NCBI RefSeq assembly: GCF_003795125.1
Contig: NZ_CP027783.1
Location: 1,364,001-1,428,000 of the forward strand
Source of the DNA: Tetragenococcus osmophilus
Lineage (GTDB): Bacteria > Bacillota > Bacilli > Lactobacillales > Enterococcaceae
Reading direction: 5' to 3'
Length of the DNA: 64,000 bases
A model generated the notes under the pieces. It saw only the letters and a program-made list of their open reading frames with translations. It was not told the DNA's origin and searched no databases. Numbering within the stretch: the first letter of the stretch is position 1; the number at the start of each line of letters is the position of its first letter. Shown one piece after another: positions 51,528-62,136 of the stretch. A program made the position numbers and the translations under genes.

Positions 51528-52664
51528 GTGCGGTTTTTACATACAGGAGATTGGCATATAGGAAAAAAGCTTTATGGATATGACTTGTTAGCCGATCAAA
51601 AGGACATCATTGAACAAATTTTAACGATTGCGATCGAGCAACAAGTGGACGCCATTGTTATTGCTGGCGACTTATATGATCGCAGTCTCCCGAGTGTAGA
51701 GGCTTGCCAATTGCTTAATCAATCATTTATTAAGATGAATTTAGAAAAAAAGATGCCGCTTTTGGTTATTTCTGGTAACCATGATTCAGACGTGCGCTTA
51801 AGTACAGGTATGCCTTGGTATGAGCAAACTGATTTTCATTTATATACTGATTTGCAGCAATCCTTTACTCCCATTGAAATGGGAGATACTCAGTTCTTTT
51901 TATTACCTTATTTTGAGCCTATTGCTGCTCGTCTCTATTTTGAAGAGGAAAATTTGACATTACAAGAAGCAATTAAAAAAATTATTACAAAAATGTATGA
52001 TTTATTTGATGCTGATAAAAAGCATGTACTTGTTACTCATTTTTTTATTGATGGTAGTAGCCGTTGTGATTCTGAGACCACAGTGGAAGTTGGTGGACTT
52101 AATGGTATCCCTTACGATCTCCTCCAGGATTTTGATTATGTTGCATTAGGTCATTTACATTCAAAAAACGCTCTAAAAAAAGAAAATGCACTTTATAGTG
52201 GTTCGCCGTTAAAATTCTCATTATCTGAAAAAAATGATCAAAAGGGTGTGTGGATTGTGGATAGCCAAACTATGCAGCCAGAATTTCATGAATTGCAACC
52301 TAAACGAGATGTTCGTAGCTTAGAAGCTTCTTTTGAGGAGTTAACAAATCCTGCATTTTACCAACAACTTGATCGTAGTTGTTTCTGGTATTTCCAATTA
52401 ACTGATCGTAGTGTTATTACCAACATGATGGCGCAATTGCGCAGCATTTATCCTAATATATTAGGCGTTGAGCGAGTAAATGGAAGAAAAAAAGAAAATC
52501 AAATAAGCAAAATAAAAGAACGCAAAAAGACACCTTACCACATGTTAACTTCTTTTTTTGAAGAAATTACAGGGGATACATTAACTAAAAAACAACGCGA
52601 TTGGCTAGAAGAAGGACTGCAACAAGCTACGGATACAGAAAAGAGGAATCAAGATGCAACCTAA
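51528..52664 (+). CDS. sbcD: exonuclease SbcD (Mre11-like)
   Basis: The 378-residue nuclease subunit shows the five phosphoesterase motifs: FLHTGDWHIGK, VIAGDLYDRS, VISGNHDSDVR, VTHFFIDG and ALGHLHSK. With SbcC it cuts hairpins and processes double-strand ends. The start is GTG at 51528 with AGGAG 9 bases before it; an ATG at 51519 lies directly against that ribosome-binding site. It overlaps sbcC by 11 bases. Confidence 0.93.
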   Translation: MRFLHTGDWHIGKKLYGYDLLADQKDIIEQILTIAIEQQVDAIVIAGDLYDRSLPSVEACQLLNQSFIKMNLEKKMPLLVISGNHDSDVRLSTGMPWYEQTDFHLYTDLQQSFTPIEMGDTQFFLLPYFEPIAARLYFEEENLTLQEAIKKIITKMYDLFDADKKHVLVTHFFIDGSSRCDSETTVEVGGLNGIPYDLLQDFDYVALGHLHSKNALKKENALYSGSPLKFSLSEKNDQKGVWIVDSQTMQPEFHELQPKRDVRSLEASFEELTNPAFYQQLDRSCFWYFQLTDRSVITNMMAQLRSIYPNILGVERVNGRKKENQISKIKERKKTPYHMLTSFFEEITGDTLTKKQRDWLEEGLQQATDTEKRNQDAT

Positions 52665-55600
52665 AAAATTGACTTTAAAGAATTTTGGCCCATTTCTTAA
52701 TGAAACTGTTGATTTTAGTGACCTACAAGCTAGTGGGTTGTTTTTGATCTCTGGTAAAACAGGAGCAGGCAAAACGACCATATTCGACGGGATGACTTTT
52801 GCCTTATTTGGAGAAACTTCAGGCCGTTTACGGACAGGAAAGGAAATGCGATCTACTTTTGCGCCTGCACAAGAACAAACAGAAGTGAGTTTTAGCTTCG
52901 CTCATCAGTCAATGACTTATGAAGTGACTCGATCTCCTGAACAAGTGTTAGAAAAAAAGAGGGGGGAAGGGAGTACTAACCGTTCTGCTAAAGTACAGTT
53001 ATCAATTTTCGATACTTCTGGTACTTTGCAAGCTCAATATACAAAAAAGAATGAAGTAGATCGATTTATTACTGAGCTATTAAACGTGAATGCTAAACAA
53101 TTTTTTCAAATTGTGTTATTACCGCAGGGAAAATTTCGTAATTTTCTGGTAGCTTCTAGTAGCGATAAAGAAAAACTTTTACGTAACCTATTTGGTACGC
53201 AGCTTTATCAGCGATTAAACGAGTGGCTTTCCTCTCAGCAAAAAACTATAGGAAATGAATTAGCTAAGCAAACAGATCAACTAGAAAACCTCCAACAACA
53301 ATTTGAAAGTTTAGAACAAGTACCACCTTCTTACCAAGAAACGATAACACAATGGAAAAATGAAATAACTCAATTAGAAAAAGTAATAGCTGAACAAAAA
53401 GAAAGTCTTGCACAACAAAAACAAATCAAAAAAGAAGCAGAAAAGGCCTTCTATGATGGAAAAGAAATAGCTAATGCTTTAAGTGAGTACGATAAGTTAA
53501 TCAAGCAAGAAGAAAAACTAAAAGAAAAAGAGCCAGAAATTAATCGTAAAAAGCAATATCTTGCCCAACTTTCTTGGTTAAACGACCAAAAAGGGTTACT
53601 TGCCCAACAAGACGATTATCGTCAAGAGCTTAAAGAATTAGAAAATTCATTAAAAGAAATTACAGATGAACAAGATAAAAATCGTAAGAACTATGAAAAA
53701 GTGATAGGACAAGAAAAAGAGTATGAATATTGGCAAGAACAGCAAAAAGAAAAACAATATGCGCTACAACGGATTAATGAACAACTGCCGGTTATTCAAA
53801 AAGTAAATGAGCTAATAAAAGAAAAAGAACAGCTTGATACAAAGATCCAGCAACAAAAAGAAGTGATAGAAGAAAGTAATGAGCAATTAAAGAAAAATCA
53901 AGAGTCAGAACAGTCATTAGCTTATCAGATACAACAAAAAGCAGAAGTTCAAGCAGAAGAAGTTCAACTTTATCGTGCCGAAGAACTTGTTAATCGGTTT
54001 GAAAAAGCCCAGAAAGAACAGGAAGAACAATCTTTAGCTTACCAAAGGGCCCAAGAAAAAGCTGAAGATTTTACCCAGCAATTGCAAAGCTATCAAAAAA
54101 AGGTAGAAGTAAGTAAAGAGACGCTAGATACGGCACGTAGTGATAATGCTAAGATGCAGATCGCACGTTTACAGTTGTATCTAAAAGAGGGAGAACCTTG
54201 TCCTGTTTGTGGCTCCTATCATCATAATAAAGAAACTTCTGCACAACAAAGTTATACTTTAACTGAGATTACGCAAAATGAGGAAAATCTAGCACAAAGT
54301 GAAGAAGATTATACTCAAGTGTTAGAACAAAAACAAAAAGTGGCGGCTGCGCTGGAAAGTAATAAAAAAGAGCAAGAAGCTCTTTTTGAAAAAAAGGAAA
54401 AAGCACAGGAAAATTTACAATTAGTGGGTAAAGAGTGCGAAACTACCTTAGCGATTTCTATAACAGAAATAGATCCCAATACTTATTTACAACAATGGCG
54501 GGAAAAACTAGAAAAAGCTAAAGAAGTAATTACTACGGCTGAAAAAAAGCAGGCTGCTTTAAAAAAAGAAACGGAAGATCTGAATGACACTTTGTCTCAA
54601 CGTCAAAAGCAATTACAAAAAGATCAAGATGAAAAAACAAAAATATTAGCTACTCAAACTGCTTTACAAGAGCAATTAGATCAGAAGGATCATCAGGAAT
54701 TATTAAAGCAAAAAAGTCAATTAGAAGAAAAATTAGCTAATATTAAAGAAAAAATAGTTAATTACGAGCAAGAAAAAGAAAGACTTCAAAAAGAGAGCGC
54801 AAGATAAAAAGAACGAAATGAGCAACAGCAACAACAATATCAACGTTTACAAAGAAAATCATCTGAGACTAAGCAAAAAATAACTCAAGCGATTAATGAT
54901 AGCGCATTTGATTTAACAGAAGATAAAATGCGGCAAATGTTGCCAGAGCTTGATCAATTAGAGGCTTTAAAAGAAACTATTGAACAAGATCAAAGTCAGC
55001 GAAAATATACACAACAACGTTTGTCTGAATTAGCTGATTTTAAACAAAAAGAGCCACCTGATCTTGAAAGTTTGCAGGAAAAAAGCCAACTAGCAGAAGA
55101 AAAGCTAGAAGCTATGCAAACGACACTTATACAAAAGCAAGAAGTACTGCGTTCGAATCAAAAAACATTGAAAGACTTTCAACAACTATATGAAGCCAAT
55201 CAAACAAAAATGGAAGAAATGAGCCAGATGAAACAGTTGGCAGAAACAATGAATGGTGATAATCTAGAGAGAATGGGGATCGAACGTTATGTTTTACAGT
55301 CCTTTTTTGCTGAAATTTTAGAAACAGCTAACATACGATTAAATCAATTAACACAGGGACGTTATCAATTTCTTCTTTCTGAAGAAAGGGGTAGCTATAA
55401 AAAATCGACAGGTTTAGAAATTAGTATATATGACGATCATGCTGGAACTAGCCGGCGTGCTCAAACATTATCCGGAGGTGAAAGCTTTATTGCCGCATTA
55501 GCTTTGGCTTTATCTTTAGGAGACGTGATCCAAAGCCATACTGGTGGAGTAATAATTGAAACGTTGTTTATTGACGAAGGTTTCGGTTCACTCGATGAAG

Positions 55601-55767
55601 ACGCTTTGGAAATGGCGATTGAAGCTTTAGAAATGGTAGAAGATGAAGGAAGGATGATTGGTATCATCAGTCATGTAGGCGAACTTAAAAGTCGTATTAC
55701 ACAACAAATGATAGTAAAAACAAATGGTGCTGGACAAAGCTATATTAGCACCAGCTTGAATGAATAA
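52654..55767 (+). pseudogene. sbcC: SbcC (Rad50-like) interrupted by one in-frame stop
   Basis: A single frame of 1037 codons runs through the region but for one TAA at 54805-54807 (codon 718). The N-terminal part has the Walker A SGKTGAGKTTIFDGM and a zinc hook CPVCG (about residue 514); the C-terminal part has signature LSGGESFIAALALALSLGD and Walker B ETLFIDEGFGSLDED. The stop is in the second coiled-coil arm, so the truncated product lacks the C-terminal ATPase lobe and should be inactive. There is no frameshift: translation downstream stays in frame, and a second start at 54928 would give a 279-residue remnant. Sequencing error is possible. Confidence 0.88.
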
Positions 55768-55784
55768 AGGAGGGCAGTAAATTA

Positions 55785-58700
55785 ATGAAATGGAGTATAC
55801 CTGAACGCATTATTGAAAAGGGAAGAGGCTATTTAAACGATGGGCGTGTTCTTTCTGTTACGCCGGATCCAGACAACCAAGTTTGGCACGGAGAAGTTTT
55901 AGGTAGCGAGTTATATCGCGTAGACTTGGACGCAACAGCTAAAGAAGAAGATTATTGTCAGTGTCTTTACTGGGAAGAACACGGGTTTTGTAAACATACC
56001 GTAGCTGTTGAATTGTATTTACGTAATCAAGGAAAATCGCGAAAAATTACTGCTTCTTCGGTACCTAAAAGTGAAAGCTTTTCGGCTTCTCAAATGTTTT
56101 CTAACGGTTTGCATTATTTAACCAATAAACAGGATCGTTCGCAAGTTCCTTTACAAATTGAATGTCAGCTAGATAGCATTGCAACTAACCCTTACCGCGA
56201 TGAATTGGATGTATTAGGGATTTCCTTAAAAGTAGGACAACAACATGGTCGTAGCTATATGGTTAAAAACATCTATAAATTTTTGCAAGTCTATCAAACC
56301 GAAAAAGTATATGCTGCAAACAAAAGAAATAGTTTCTACTTAAATCATAATGCTTTTACTCAGGAAGAAAATGAACTGTTACAACGCTTAGCTGGTTTAG
56401 CTCAAACACAAGAACTTTTGGGACGCACTGGAGTTTCAATTGACGGGAAAATGGACAAAAAGTACTTGTTATTACCTGTAGAATACGCGGAAGAATTTAT
56501 TCAGAAAATGGCGGACTTTCCCTTTGTATTCCAATACGGTCAACATAAATTACGTGAGCTTACTTTCTCTGAAAAAACACGTGTATTGTCGTTTCAAGTG
56601 ACTAAAGAAACAGATGGATTTGACTTGTCTGTTCATTATGATTTTGATAAAGTCTATCAATACTATGGCTGGGCTATATTTTCTGGTCAAATCGTTGAGC
56701 TTTCTGCCGAGCAAATGGACATTTATTTAACGATGAAACAATTGTTAAAACGTTTAGAAAAACCGGTTATTTCCTACCCGCAAGCAGAATTATCAGTCTT
56801 ATTTAAACAAGTTCTTCCTCTTTTGGAAAAAATTGGTGAAGTGCAAGTTGACCAAGAAGTCTATCAATATATTAGTAATGAGCCATTATCCTTACGTTTT
56901 TATTTAAAAAAGCGCAAGGGAATGATTGAATTAAGAATTGATAAGGTTTATGGAAATATTACCTTTTCAAGTGATCCAGCTCATCAAAAAATTCCAGAAA
57001 ATCATCCGGAAGTGTTACGTGATTACGAGCGAGAAAGACAAGCAAAAGCGGTAGTCGAACAATTAGGCTTTAAACAAACAGAAACCGGCTGGAATAAGCC
57101 TATTCCTAAAGGAGAAGAATTGTATCGCTTCTTTAATCAAGAATTATATTATATGCGCCAACTTGGAGAAATTTATTTAGGCAAAAAATTACGTGAGCTA
57201 TATTTAGACGGACAACAACATAAGCCTCATATTAATGTTAGCGAATCTGGTTCCTGGTTAGATGTCTCCTTTGATATTACGGGAATTAAGCAAAATGAAG
57301 TGAATGATGTTTTACAAAGTTTAATGAAAAATGAAGACTATCATACTCTAGAAAATGGCCAAGTTCTTTCACTTGATTCAGAAGAATTTCAAGAAACGAG
57401 TAAGGTTTTGTCTCAACTACGTGATTCTATTCATTCAGCCAATGAAGGCGTCATGAAAGTGCCTTTAAACCAAGGCTTACAAGTTCAAGATCAATTAGCT
57501 GGACAAGCAAACTTCAGTGAGGGCTTCCAGCAAATGACTTATGACCTTACGCATCCAGAAGATTTTTCTGTTGCTGTGCCTGAAGGAATCCATGCACAAT
57601 TGCGTGATTATCAAGTAGTAGGTTTTCGTTGGCTGAAAATGTTAAGCTATTACCAATTTGGTGGTGTTTTAGCAGATGAAATGGGGCTAGGAAAAACCTT
57701 ACAAACGATTAGTTTTTTACTTTCTGAAAAACAAGAAAAAGGAAAAATCCAAACAGTGATCGTAGCGCCAGCTAGTTTAACATTTAATTGGCAGCAAGAA
57801 ATCAAGCGCTTCGCACCTTCACTGAATTCAATTGTGGTTTCAGGAAATAAAAATGCTCGCGAGAATTCGTTAAAACAAGACGTAGATATTTGGATTACTT
57901 CTTATGCTAGTTTGCGGCAAGATATTGAGGATTATCGTGAATTAGAATTAGATTATTTGATTTTAGATGAAGCACAAATGGTAAAAAATAGTGCGACAAA
58001 AACTGCACAAGCTCTACGTTCTTTGAAAATTAGTCATCGGTTTGCTTTAAGCGGAACACCAATTGAAAATAATCTAGATGAATTATGGTCTTTGTTTCAA
58101 ATGATTATGCCTGGATTTTTCCCAACCAAGCAGCAATATCGTCATTTGTCTCAAGATAAAATTGCTTCGATGATTCGTCCATTTATTTTAAGAAGAGACA
58201 AGCAAACTGTTCTCCAAGACTTGCCAGAAAAACTTGAAACAAATTATTATAGTGCTTTAACTGAGGAACAAAAGAAAGTCTATCTGGCTTATCTAGAACA
58301 AATGCGTGAAGAAGTTTCTGCCATGGACGAAGCAGAATTCAAGAAAAATCGTATGAGTATATTGGCTGGGTTAACACGTTTACGTCAAATTTGTTGTGAT
58401 CCTAGGTTATTTATTGAAGACTACCAAGGAGGATCTGGTAAATTAGAGCAAGTAAAAGACTTAATCCAAGCTGCTAAGGAAAATAATCGTCGTATTTTAC
58501 TATTTTCACAATTTACGAGTATGTTATCAATCATTGAAGAAGAATTAGATGAATTAGGTATCGATACCTTTTACTTAAGAGGAAGTACGCCCCCTCAAGA
58601 TCGTATTGAAATGGTTGATGCATTTAATGCTGGAGAACGTGACGTATTTTTAATCTCCTTAAAAGCAGGTGGCACAGGCTTGAATTTAACTGGTGCAGAT

Positions 58701-58955
58701 ACCGTGATTTTATATGATCTATGGTGGAATCCAGCGGTTGAAGAACAAGCGGCTGGTCGTGCTCATCGTATAGGGCAAGAAAAAAATGTGGAAATATGGC
58801 GAATGATAGCTGAAGGAACGATTGAAGAACGAATGAATTATTTGCAACAAGAGAAAAAAGAGCTATTTAAAAATGTGATCGAAGGTAACGAAACTCAATT
58901 GCAGCAAATGACAGAAGATGATATCCGTTCTATTTTAAGTATCGGAGAAAGCTGA
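55785..58955 (+). CDS. SNF2-family helicase with SWIM zinc finger
   Basis: The 1056-residue protein begins with a SWIM zinc finger (CQCLYWEEHGFCKH, about residues 58-71), a long middle part, then the SNF2 ATPase: LADEMGLGKTLQTISFLL (motif I), YLILDEAQMVKN (DEAQ, motif II), ALSGTPIENNLDELWSLF and, in the second lobe, LISLKAGGTGLNLTGADTV and GRAHRIGQ. It probably moves along double-stranded DNA or clears proteins from it, as RapA/HepA-like proteins do; its role is not fixed. It follows sbcC by 17 bases, with AAAGGAGGG, and is likely in the same operon. Confidence 0.93.
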   Translation: MKWSIPERIIEKGRGYLNDGRVLSVTPDPDNQVWHGEVLGSELYRVDLDATAKEEDYCQCLYWEEHGFCKHTVAVELYLRNQGKSRKITASSVPKSESFSASQMFSNGLHYLTNKQDRSQVPLQIECQLDSIATNPYRDELDVLGISLKVGQQHGRSYMVKNIYKFLQVYQTEKVYAANKRNSFYLNHNAFTQEENELLQRLAGLAQTQELLGRTGVSIDGKMDKKYLLLPVEYAEEFIQKMADFPFVFQYGQHKLRELTFSEKTRVLSFQVTKETDGFDLSVHYDFDKVYQYYGWAIFSGQIVELSAEQMDIYLTMKQLLKRLEKPVISYPQAELSVLFKQVLPLLEKIGEVQVDQEVYQYISNEPLSLRFYLKKRKGMIELRIDKVYGNITFSSDPAHQKIPENHPEVLRDYERERQAKAVVEQLGFKQTETGWNKPIPKGEELYRFFNQELYYMRQLGEIYLGKKLRELYLDGQQHKPHINVSESGSWLDVSFDITGIKQNEVNDVLQSLMKNEDYHTLENGQVLSLDSEEFQETSKVLSQLRDSIHSANEGVMKVPLNQGLQVQDQLAGQANFSEGFQQMTYDLTHPEDFSVAVPEGIHAQLRDYQVVGFRWLKMLSYYQFGGVLADEMGLGKTLQTISFLLSEKQEKGKIQTVIVAPASLTFNWQQEIKRFAPSLNSIVVSGNKNARENSLKQDVDIWITSYASLRQDIEDYRELELDYLILDEAQMVKNSATKTAQALRSLKISHRFALSGTPIENNLDELWSLFQMIMPGFFPTKQQYRHLSQDKIASMIRPFILRRDKQTVLQDLPEKLETNYYSALTEEQKKVYLAYLEQMREEVSAMDEAEFKKNRMSILAGLTRLRQICCDPRLFIEDYQGGSGKLEQVKDLIQAAKENNRRILLFSQFTSMLSIIEEELDELGIDTFYLRGSTPPQDRIEMVDAFNAGERDVFLISLKAGGTGLNLTGADTVILYDLWWNPAVEEQAAGRAHRIGQEKNVEIWRMIAEGTIEERMNYLQQEKKELFKNVIEGNETQLQQMTEDDIRSILSIGES

Positions 58956-59023
58956 TAAAGTGAGATTATTTTGTAAATATTTGCTTTTTTAGTTTCTATA
59001 GGAAAATACTAATTTAATCTATT

Positions 59024-59095
59024 GGACTTGCGGTATAAGCGAAAGTATTCAGAGAATTACTAGTAAAGTACTTATACCTCAAGTCCTGTTTTTTT
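59024..59095 (+). terminator. long-stem terminator after the SNF2 gene
   Basis: GGACTTG-c-GGTATAAG (59024-59039) and CTTATACC-t-CAAGTCC (59071-59086) form a 15-bp stem with one mismatch; a 31-base loop can form a smaller hairpin. A TG plus seven Ts follow. It is longer than usual terminators here. Confidence 0.75.
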
Positions 59096-59403
59096 GTTAA
59101 GCCCATTTATAAAGAATTTTAAAAATAAAACAAAAGCTCTTACTTATCCTAGCAAAAATTGGTACAGTTTGAATAGGGATAATAGAATTTCTTATCTTGA
59201 AAGCATGTGATGAAAGCTTTACTTATAGTGTAATTAAGATTGAATCTCTCTTGGAATAAAATGTAAGAATTTTTGCAATTTAATAACAATAAATTTTTTA
59301 GGAAATAAATAAATTCACTAGTAATTATAAGAAAAATATGAGATAATGGTATAGTAGTATAACAAAGTGGTTTTGGTTTATTATCACAAAGGAGTGATGC
59401 ACA
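59096..59403 (+). other. 308-base non-coding region before spx
   Basis: Very AT-rich, with no ORF or long dyad. Near its end TATAGT (59350-59355) and TATAAC (59359-59364) are possible -10 elements of spx, about 50 bases before the start. No -35 is convincing. Confidence 0.35.
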
Positions 59404-59802
59404 TTGTTAACATTATATACTTCCCCAAGTTGTACATCTTGCAGAAAAGCTAGAGCTTGGTTGCAAGAGCACGAAATTCCTTTTGTAGAACGAAATATTT
59501 TTTCTGAACCATTGACTAGCGATGAATTAACCAATATTTTACAAATGACTGAAAACGGAACGGAAGAAATTATTTCGACGCGTTCGAAAGTTTTTCAAAA
59601 ATTAAATGTAGATTTAGATGACCTTCCGCTTAATGAACTCTTAAAGTTAGTTCAAGAAAATCCTGGGTTATTGCGTCGTCCTATTATGATTGATGAGAAG
59701 AGGTTACAAGTCGGTTTTAACGAAGACGAAATTCGACGCTTCTTGCCTCGGGATGTTCGTCAAATGGAACTACGTAATGCACAAATGATGGCAGGTTTAT
59801 AA
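59404..59802 (+). CDS. spx: Spx/ArsC family redox regulator
   Basis: The 132-residue protein has the Spx thioredoxin-like fold with the redox pair CTSC (residues 10-13) in [16 protein letters not shown], and [20 protein letters not shown] near the end. Spx binds the alpha-CTD of RNA polymerase under disulfide stress. The start is TTG with AAGGAG 7 bases upstream. Monocistronic; in Firmicutes its level is controlled by ClpXP, and the MecA adaptor gene lies next door. Confidence 0.94.
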   Translation: MLTLYTSPSCTSCRKARAWLQEHEIPFVERNIFSEPLTSDELTNILQMTENGTEEIISTRSKVFQKLNVDLDDLPLNELLKLVQENPGLLRRPIMIDEKRLQVGFNEDEIRRFLPRDVRQMELRNAQMMAGL

Positions 59803-59835
59803 AAACGTTGAGGGTGTTTTCCTCAACGTTTTTTT
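59801..59835 (+). terminator. terminator of spx
   Basis: AAAAACGTTGAGG and CCTCAACGTTTTT form a perfect stem with a 7-base loop and a T run. Confidence 0.9.
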
Positions 59836-59941
59836 ACAAAGAATAATGAAGAAAAATTGCTTTTGAAGTTTTTTCCTTTACATTTTAAACACTTCCGTTA
59901 CAATGAACTTAGAGTATGAAAGTAAGTGAGGTGTAGCTAAT

Positions 59942-60652
59942 ATGGAGATGGAACATATTAATGAAAATACGATTCGCGTATTGATTAAAAATGAAGATTT
60001 AGCTGCCAGAGGAATCACTTTTTTAGACCTACTTGGAAACCGTAAAGAGATAGAAAAATTCTTTTACAGTATTTTAGAAGAGGTTGACGTTGAAGAAGAA
60101 TTCAAAGGAAGCGATGCCGTAACTTTTCAAGTGCTGCCTAAGGGCGATGGCTTAGAATTATTTATCAGCAAGAATGTGCCATTGGATAATGTTGACCCTT
60201 ATGAAGCATACGGTGATTATTATTCCCCAGAAGAAATAACAGAATGGTTAAAACAAGAAGATCCGGATGCTTATGAAGGTTATTCGCAAGAAGAAATTAT
60301 GGATTGGTTTAAAAACCAATTCCCAGAAAAAACGCAAGCGGAAGAAGCAGAACCGGAAGATTCTAAACATTCCTTTGTTTTTGAAGTTGGAACGTTTGAA
60401 GATATGATTCAATTAGCTTCTGAAATTTATTTAGAACAGGCAAAAAGTAGACTTTATTTATTAAATCAAGTGTATTACCTGAAAGTAGATTTTGCAGAAG
60501 AAATAGCTGGAACTTTCCAAACGGAAAATCAGTTAGCTTATTTATCTGAGTTTGCTAAAAAAGTTTCTATGACACCGGATTATCTTGTCGAACATGGTGA
60601 GTTAATTATGGATCATGATGCTTTAAACAAGACGCGAAGCTATTTTTTATAA
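59942..60652 (+). CDS. mecA: MecA, ClpC adaptor and competence regulator
   Basis: The 236-residue protein has an N-terminal substrate-binding part (INENTIRVLIKNEDLAARGI, FLDLLGNRKEIEKFFYSILE), an acidic linker (about 90-140) and a C-terminal ClpC-binding domain (FVFEVGTFEDMIQLASEI). It delivers ComK-type or other proteins to ClpCP. The first ATG (59942) has GAGGTG 9 bases upstream. Together with coiA and pepF it forms a conserved competence neighbourhood that an IS110 element now divides. Confidence 0.93.
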   Translation: MEMEHINENTIRVLIKNEDLAARGITFLDLLGNRKEIEKFFYSILEEVDVEEEFKGSDAVTFQVLPKGDGLELFISKNVPLDNVDPYEAYGDYYSPEEITEWLKQEDPDAYEGYSQEEIMDWFKNQFPEKTQAEEAEPEDSKHSFVFEVGTFEDMIQLASEIYLEQAKSRLYLLNQVYYLKVDFAEEIAGTFQTENQLAYLSEFAKKVSMTPDYLVEHGELIMDHDALNKTRSYFL

Positions 60653-60666
60653 AATAAGCGTATAAG

Positions 60667-60702
60667 GAGACGAAAAATAAAAATATTTTTCGTCTTTTTT
60701 TT
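60667..60702 (+). terminator. terminator of mecA
   Basis: GACGAAAAATA and TATTTTTCGTC form a perfect stem; eight Ts follow. Confidence 0.88.
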
Positions 60703-60750
60703 ATTTTAAAAAAAGAATTTGCAAAAAAATGCGTATCTTCTTTTAGAGCA

Positions 60751-60801
60751 TAGTGGTAAAGAGTCAAGATAAAAAATGAATTTATTGTTACTCTACCACT
60801 A
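60751..60801 (+). repeat. inverted repeat in the mecA-IS110 gap
   Basis: TAGTGGTAAAGAGT (60751-60764) and ACTCTACCACTA (60790-60801) pair over 12 positions with a 2-base bulge and a 25-base loop. It may belong to the original mecA-coiA gap or to the end of the IS110 element; I cannot tell. Confidence 0.5.
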
Positions 60802-60885
60802 AAAAATAGGCGCACTGAACTAGGCCTATGCAAATTAAGCGCTTTCATAGGCTGTTTCCCTAGCAATGCGCAAATAACTTTTTCG

Positions 60886-62136
60886 TTATTTTTCTATCAC
60901 GCTCCTAGGTGGCGTATAGAGTTGGTGGTTCCGTAGTAGCGTATCCACCAAGCGCACAAATTTTCTTGCAGTTAAAACGAGGGCTCTTTTGTGTTGATGT
61001 TTTGGTGTTTCTTGATACTTTTTACGATAAAAGGCTTGATATTCGGGCAAATGCCGACTGACAGAATTGGCAGCTTCAATTAAGTAGTAACGGAAATAGC
61101 GATTGCCTTTTTTCGTTAAGGGGGTGTTTTCAGCTTCATGACGTCCTGACTGATGCTTGGGCCAAGTGAGCCCGGCATACTTAGCTAAACTGGTTTGATC
61201 AGGAAAACGTTCGATTTGACCAATTTCAGCTAACAAGCCAGCGGCGTAAACAGGGCCTACACCAGGAATACTGGTTAAACATTGGTATTCGGGCACCGTT
61301 TGGACGAGATCTTCAATCCCTTGGTCACAGTCTTTAACGGCTTTTTCCAAGGAACGAATTTCACGCACAAGGATACCTAAGATCATATCGATCGATTCGC
61401 TCATGACTTGATCGAGCCGGTAGGAACTACGGACGGCTCGTTGGATCGTTTTCGCTAACCCTTCGGGGTCTTTAAAGCGGCCGCGCCCTTTGGATTGGAG
61501 CCATTCGGCCAAGTCTTTCAAAGGCAGGTTCGCCAAGTCGTCTAAGGACAAGTCTTGGGTGAAAAGATCCATGATGGCGGCACTGAAAACGGTCGTGGAA
61601 CCTTCGGCTTCACGTAATTCCTTTTTTAGGGTATTGCATTTATACGAAAGATTTTCGATAAAATGTTGTTTCACCTCCACTAATTGCCGCACGATTTGAT
61701 ATCGTGTACGAGTCAATCGTTGAAGGGCCATATATTTTTCTCCTTTGATAGGAGAATTCGTATAGCGTTGAATCCGCAAGTAATCGGCGATCATGAACGC
61801 ATCGATCGGGTCGGTTTTATCCGCATCAAACATTTTCATATATTGTTTAATTCGATGCGGATTTTCAATGGTGGTAATGGCGTGAATGGCTTGAAGCTGT
61901 TCATCTTGGTGAAAATTTACCGCTGGATGATAGCTATACATGGAAGTAGATTCCATACCAATCACAATCTGGTCAAACGAATAGGTTTCGTGAAAGGAGA
62001 GAATCTGTTCTTTCAGCTCCCAGGCACCTTGGGTATCATTGCCATAGGTGTGATTTAACAACACCACCATTTCATCGGTTAAATAACATGTATCTAGTTT
62101 TTCTGAGCTAACGTCTATACCTACAAATAATTTCAC
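60886..62136 (-). CDS. IS110-family transposase (DEDD)
   Basis: The 416-residue protein has the N-terminal RuvC-like part: FVGIDVSSEKLDTC (first Asp), VIGMESTSMYSYH (Glu) and MFDADKTDPIDAFMIADYL (Asp-Asp), then the C-terminal Tnp part with LTSIPGVGPVYAAGLLAEIG and AGLTWPKHQSGRHEA followed by a Ser-containing segment. The start is GTG with GAAAGGAGGTCC upstream. Intact, so perhaps active. IS110 enzymes recombine DNA guided by a bridge RNA. Confidence 0.93.
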   Translation of the reverse strand: MKLFVGIDVSSEKLDTCYLTDEMVVLLNHTYGNDTQGAWELKEQILSFHETYSFDQIVIGMESTSMYSYHPAVNFHQDEQLQAIHAITTIENPHRIKQYMKMFDADKTDPIDAFMIADYLRIQRYTNSPIKGEKYMALQRLTRTRYQIVRQLVEVKQHFIENLSYKCNTLKKELREAEGSTTVFSAAIMDLFTQDLSLDDLANLPLKDLAEWLQSKGRGRFKDPEGLAKTIQRAVRSSYRLDQVMSESIDMILGILVREIRSLEKAVKDCDQGIEDLVQTVPEYQCLTSIPGVGPVYAAGLLAEIGQIERFPDQTSLAKYAGLTWPKHQSGRHEAENTPLTKKGNRYFRYYLIEAANSVSRHLPEYQAFYRKKYQETPKHQHKRALVLTARKFVRLVDTLLRNHQLYTPPRSVIEK

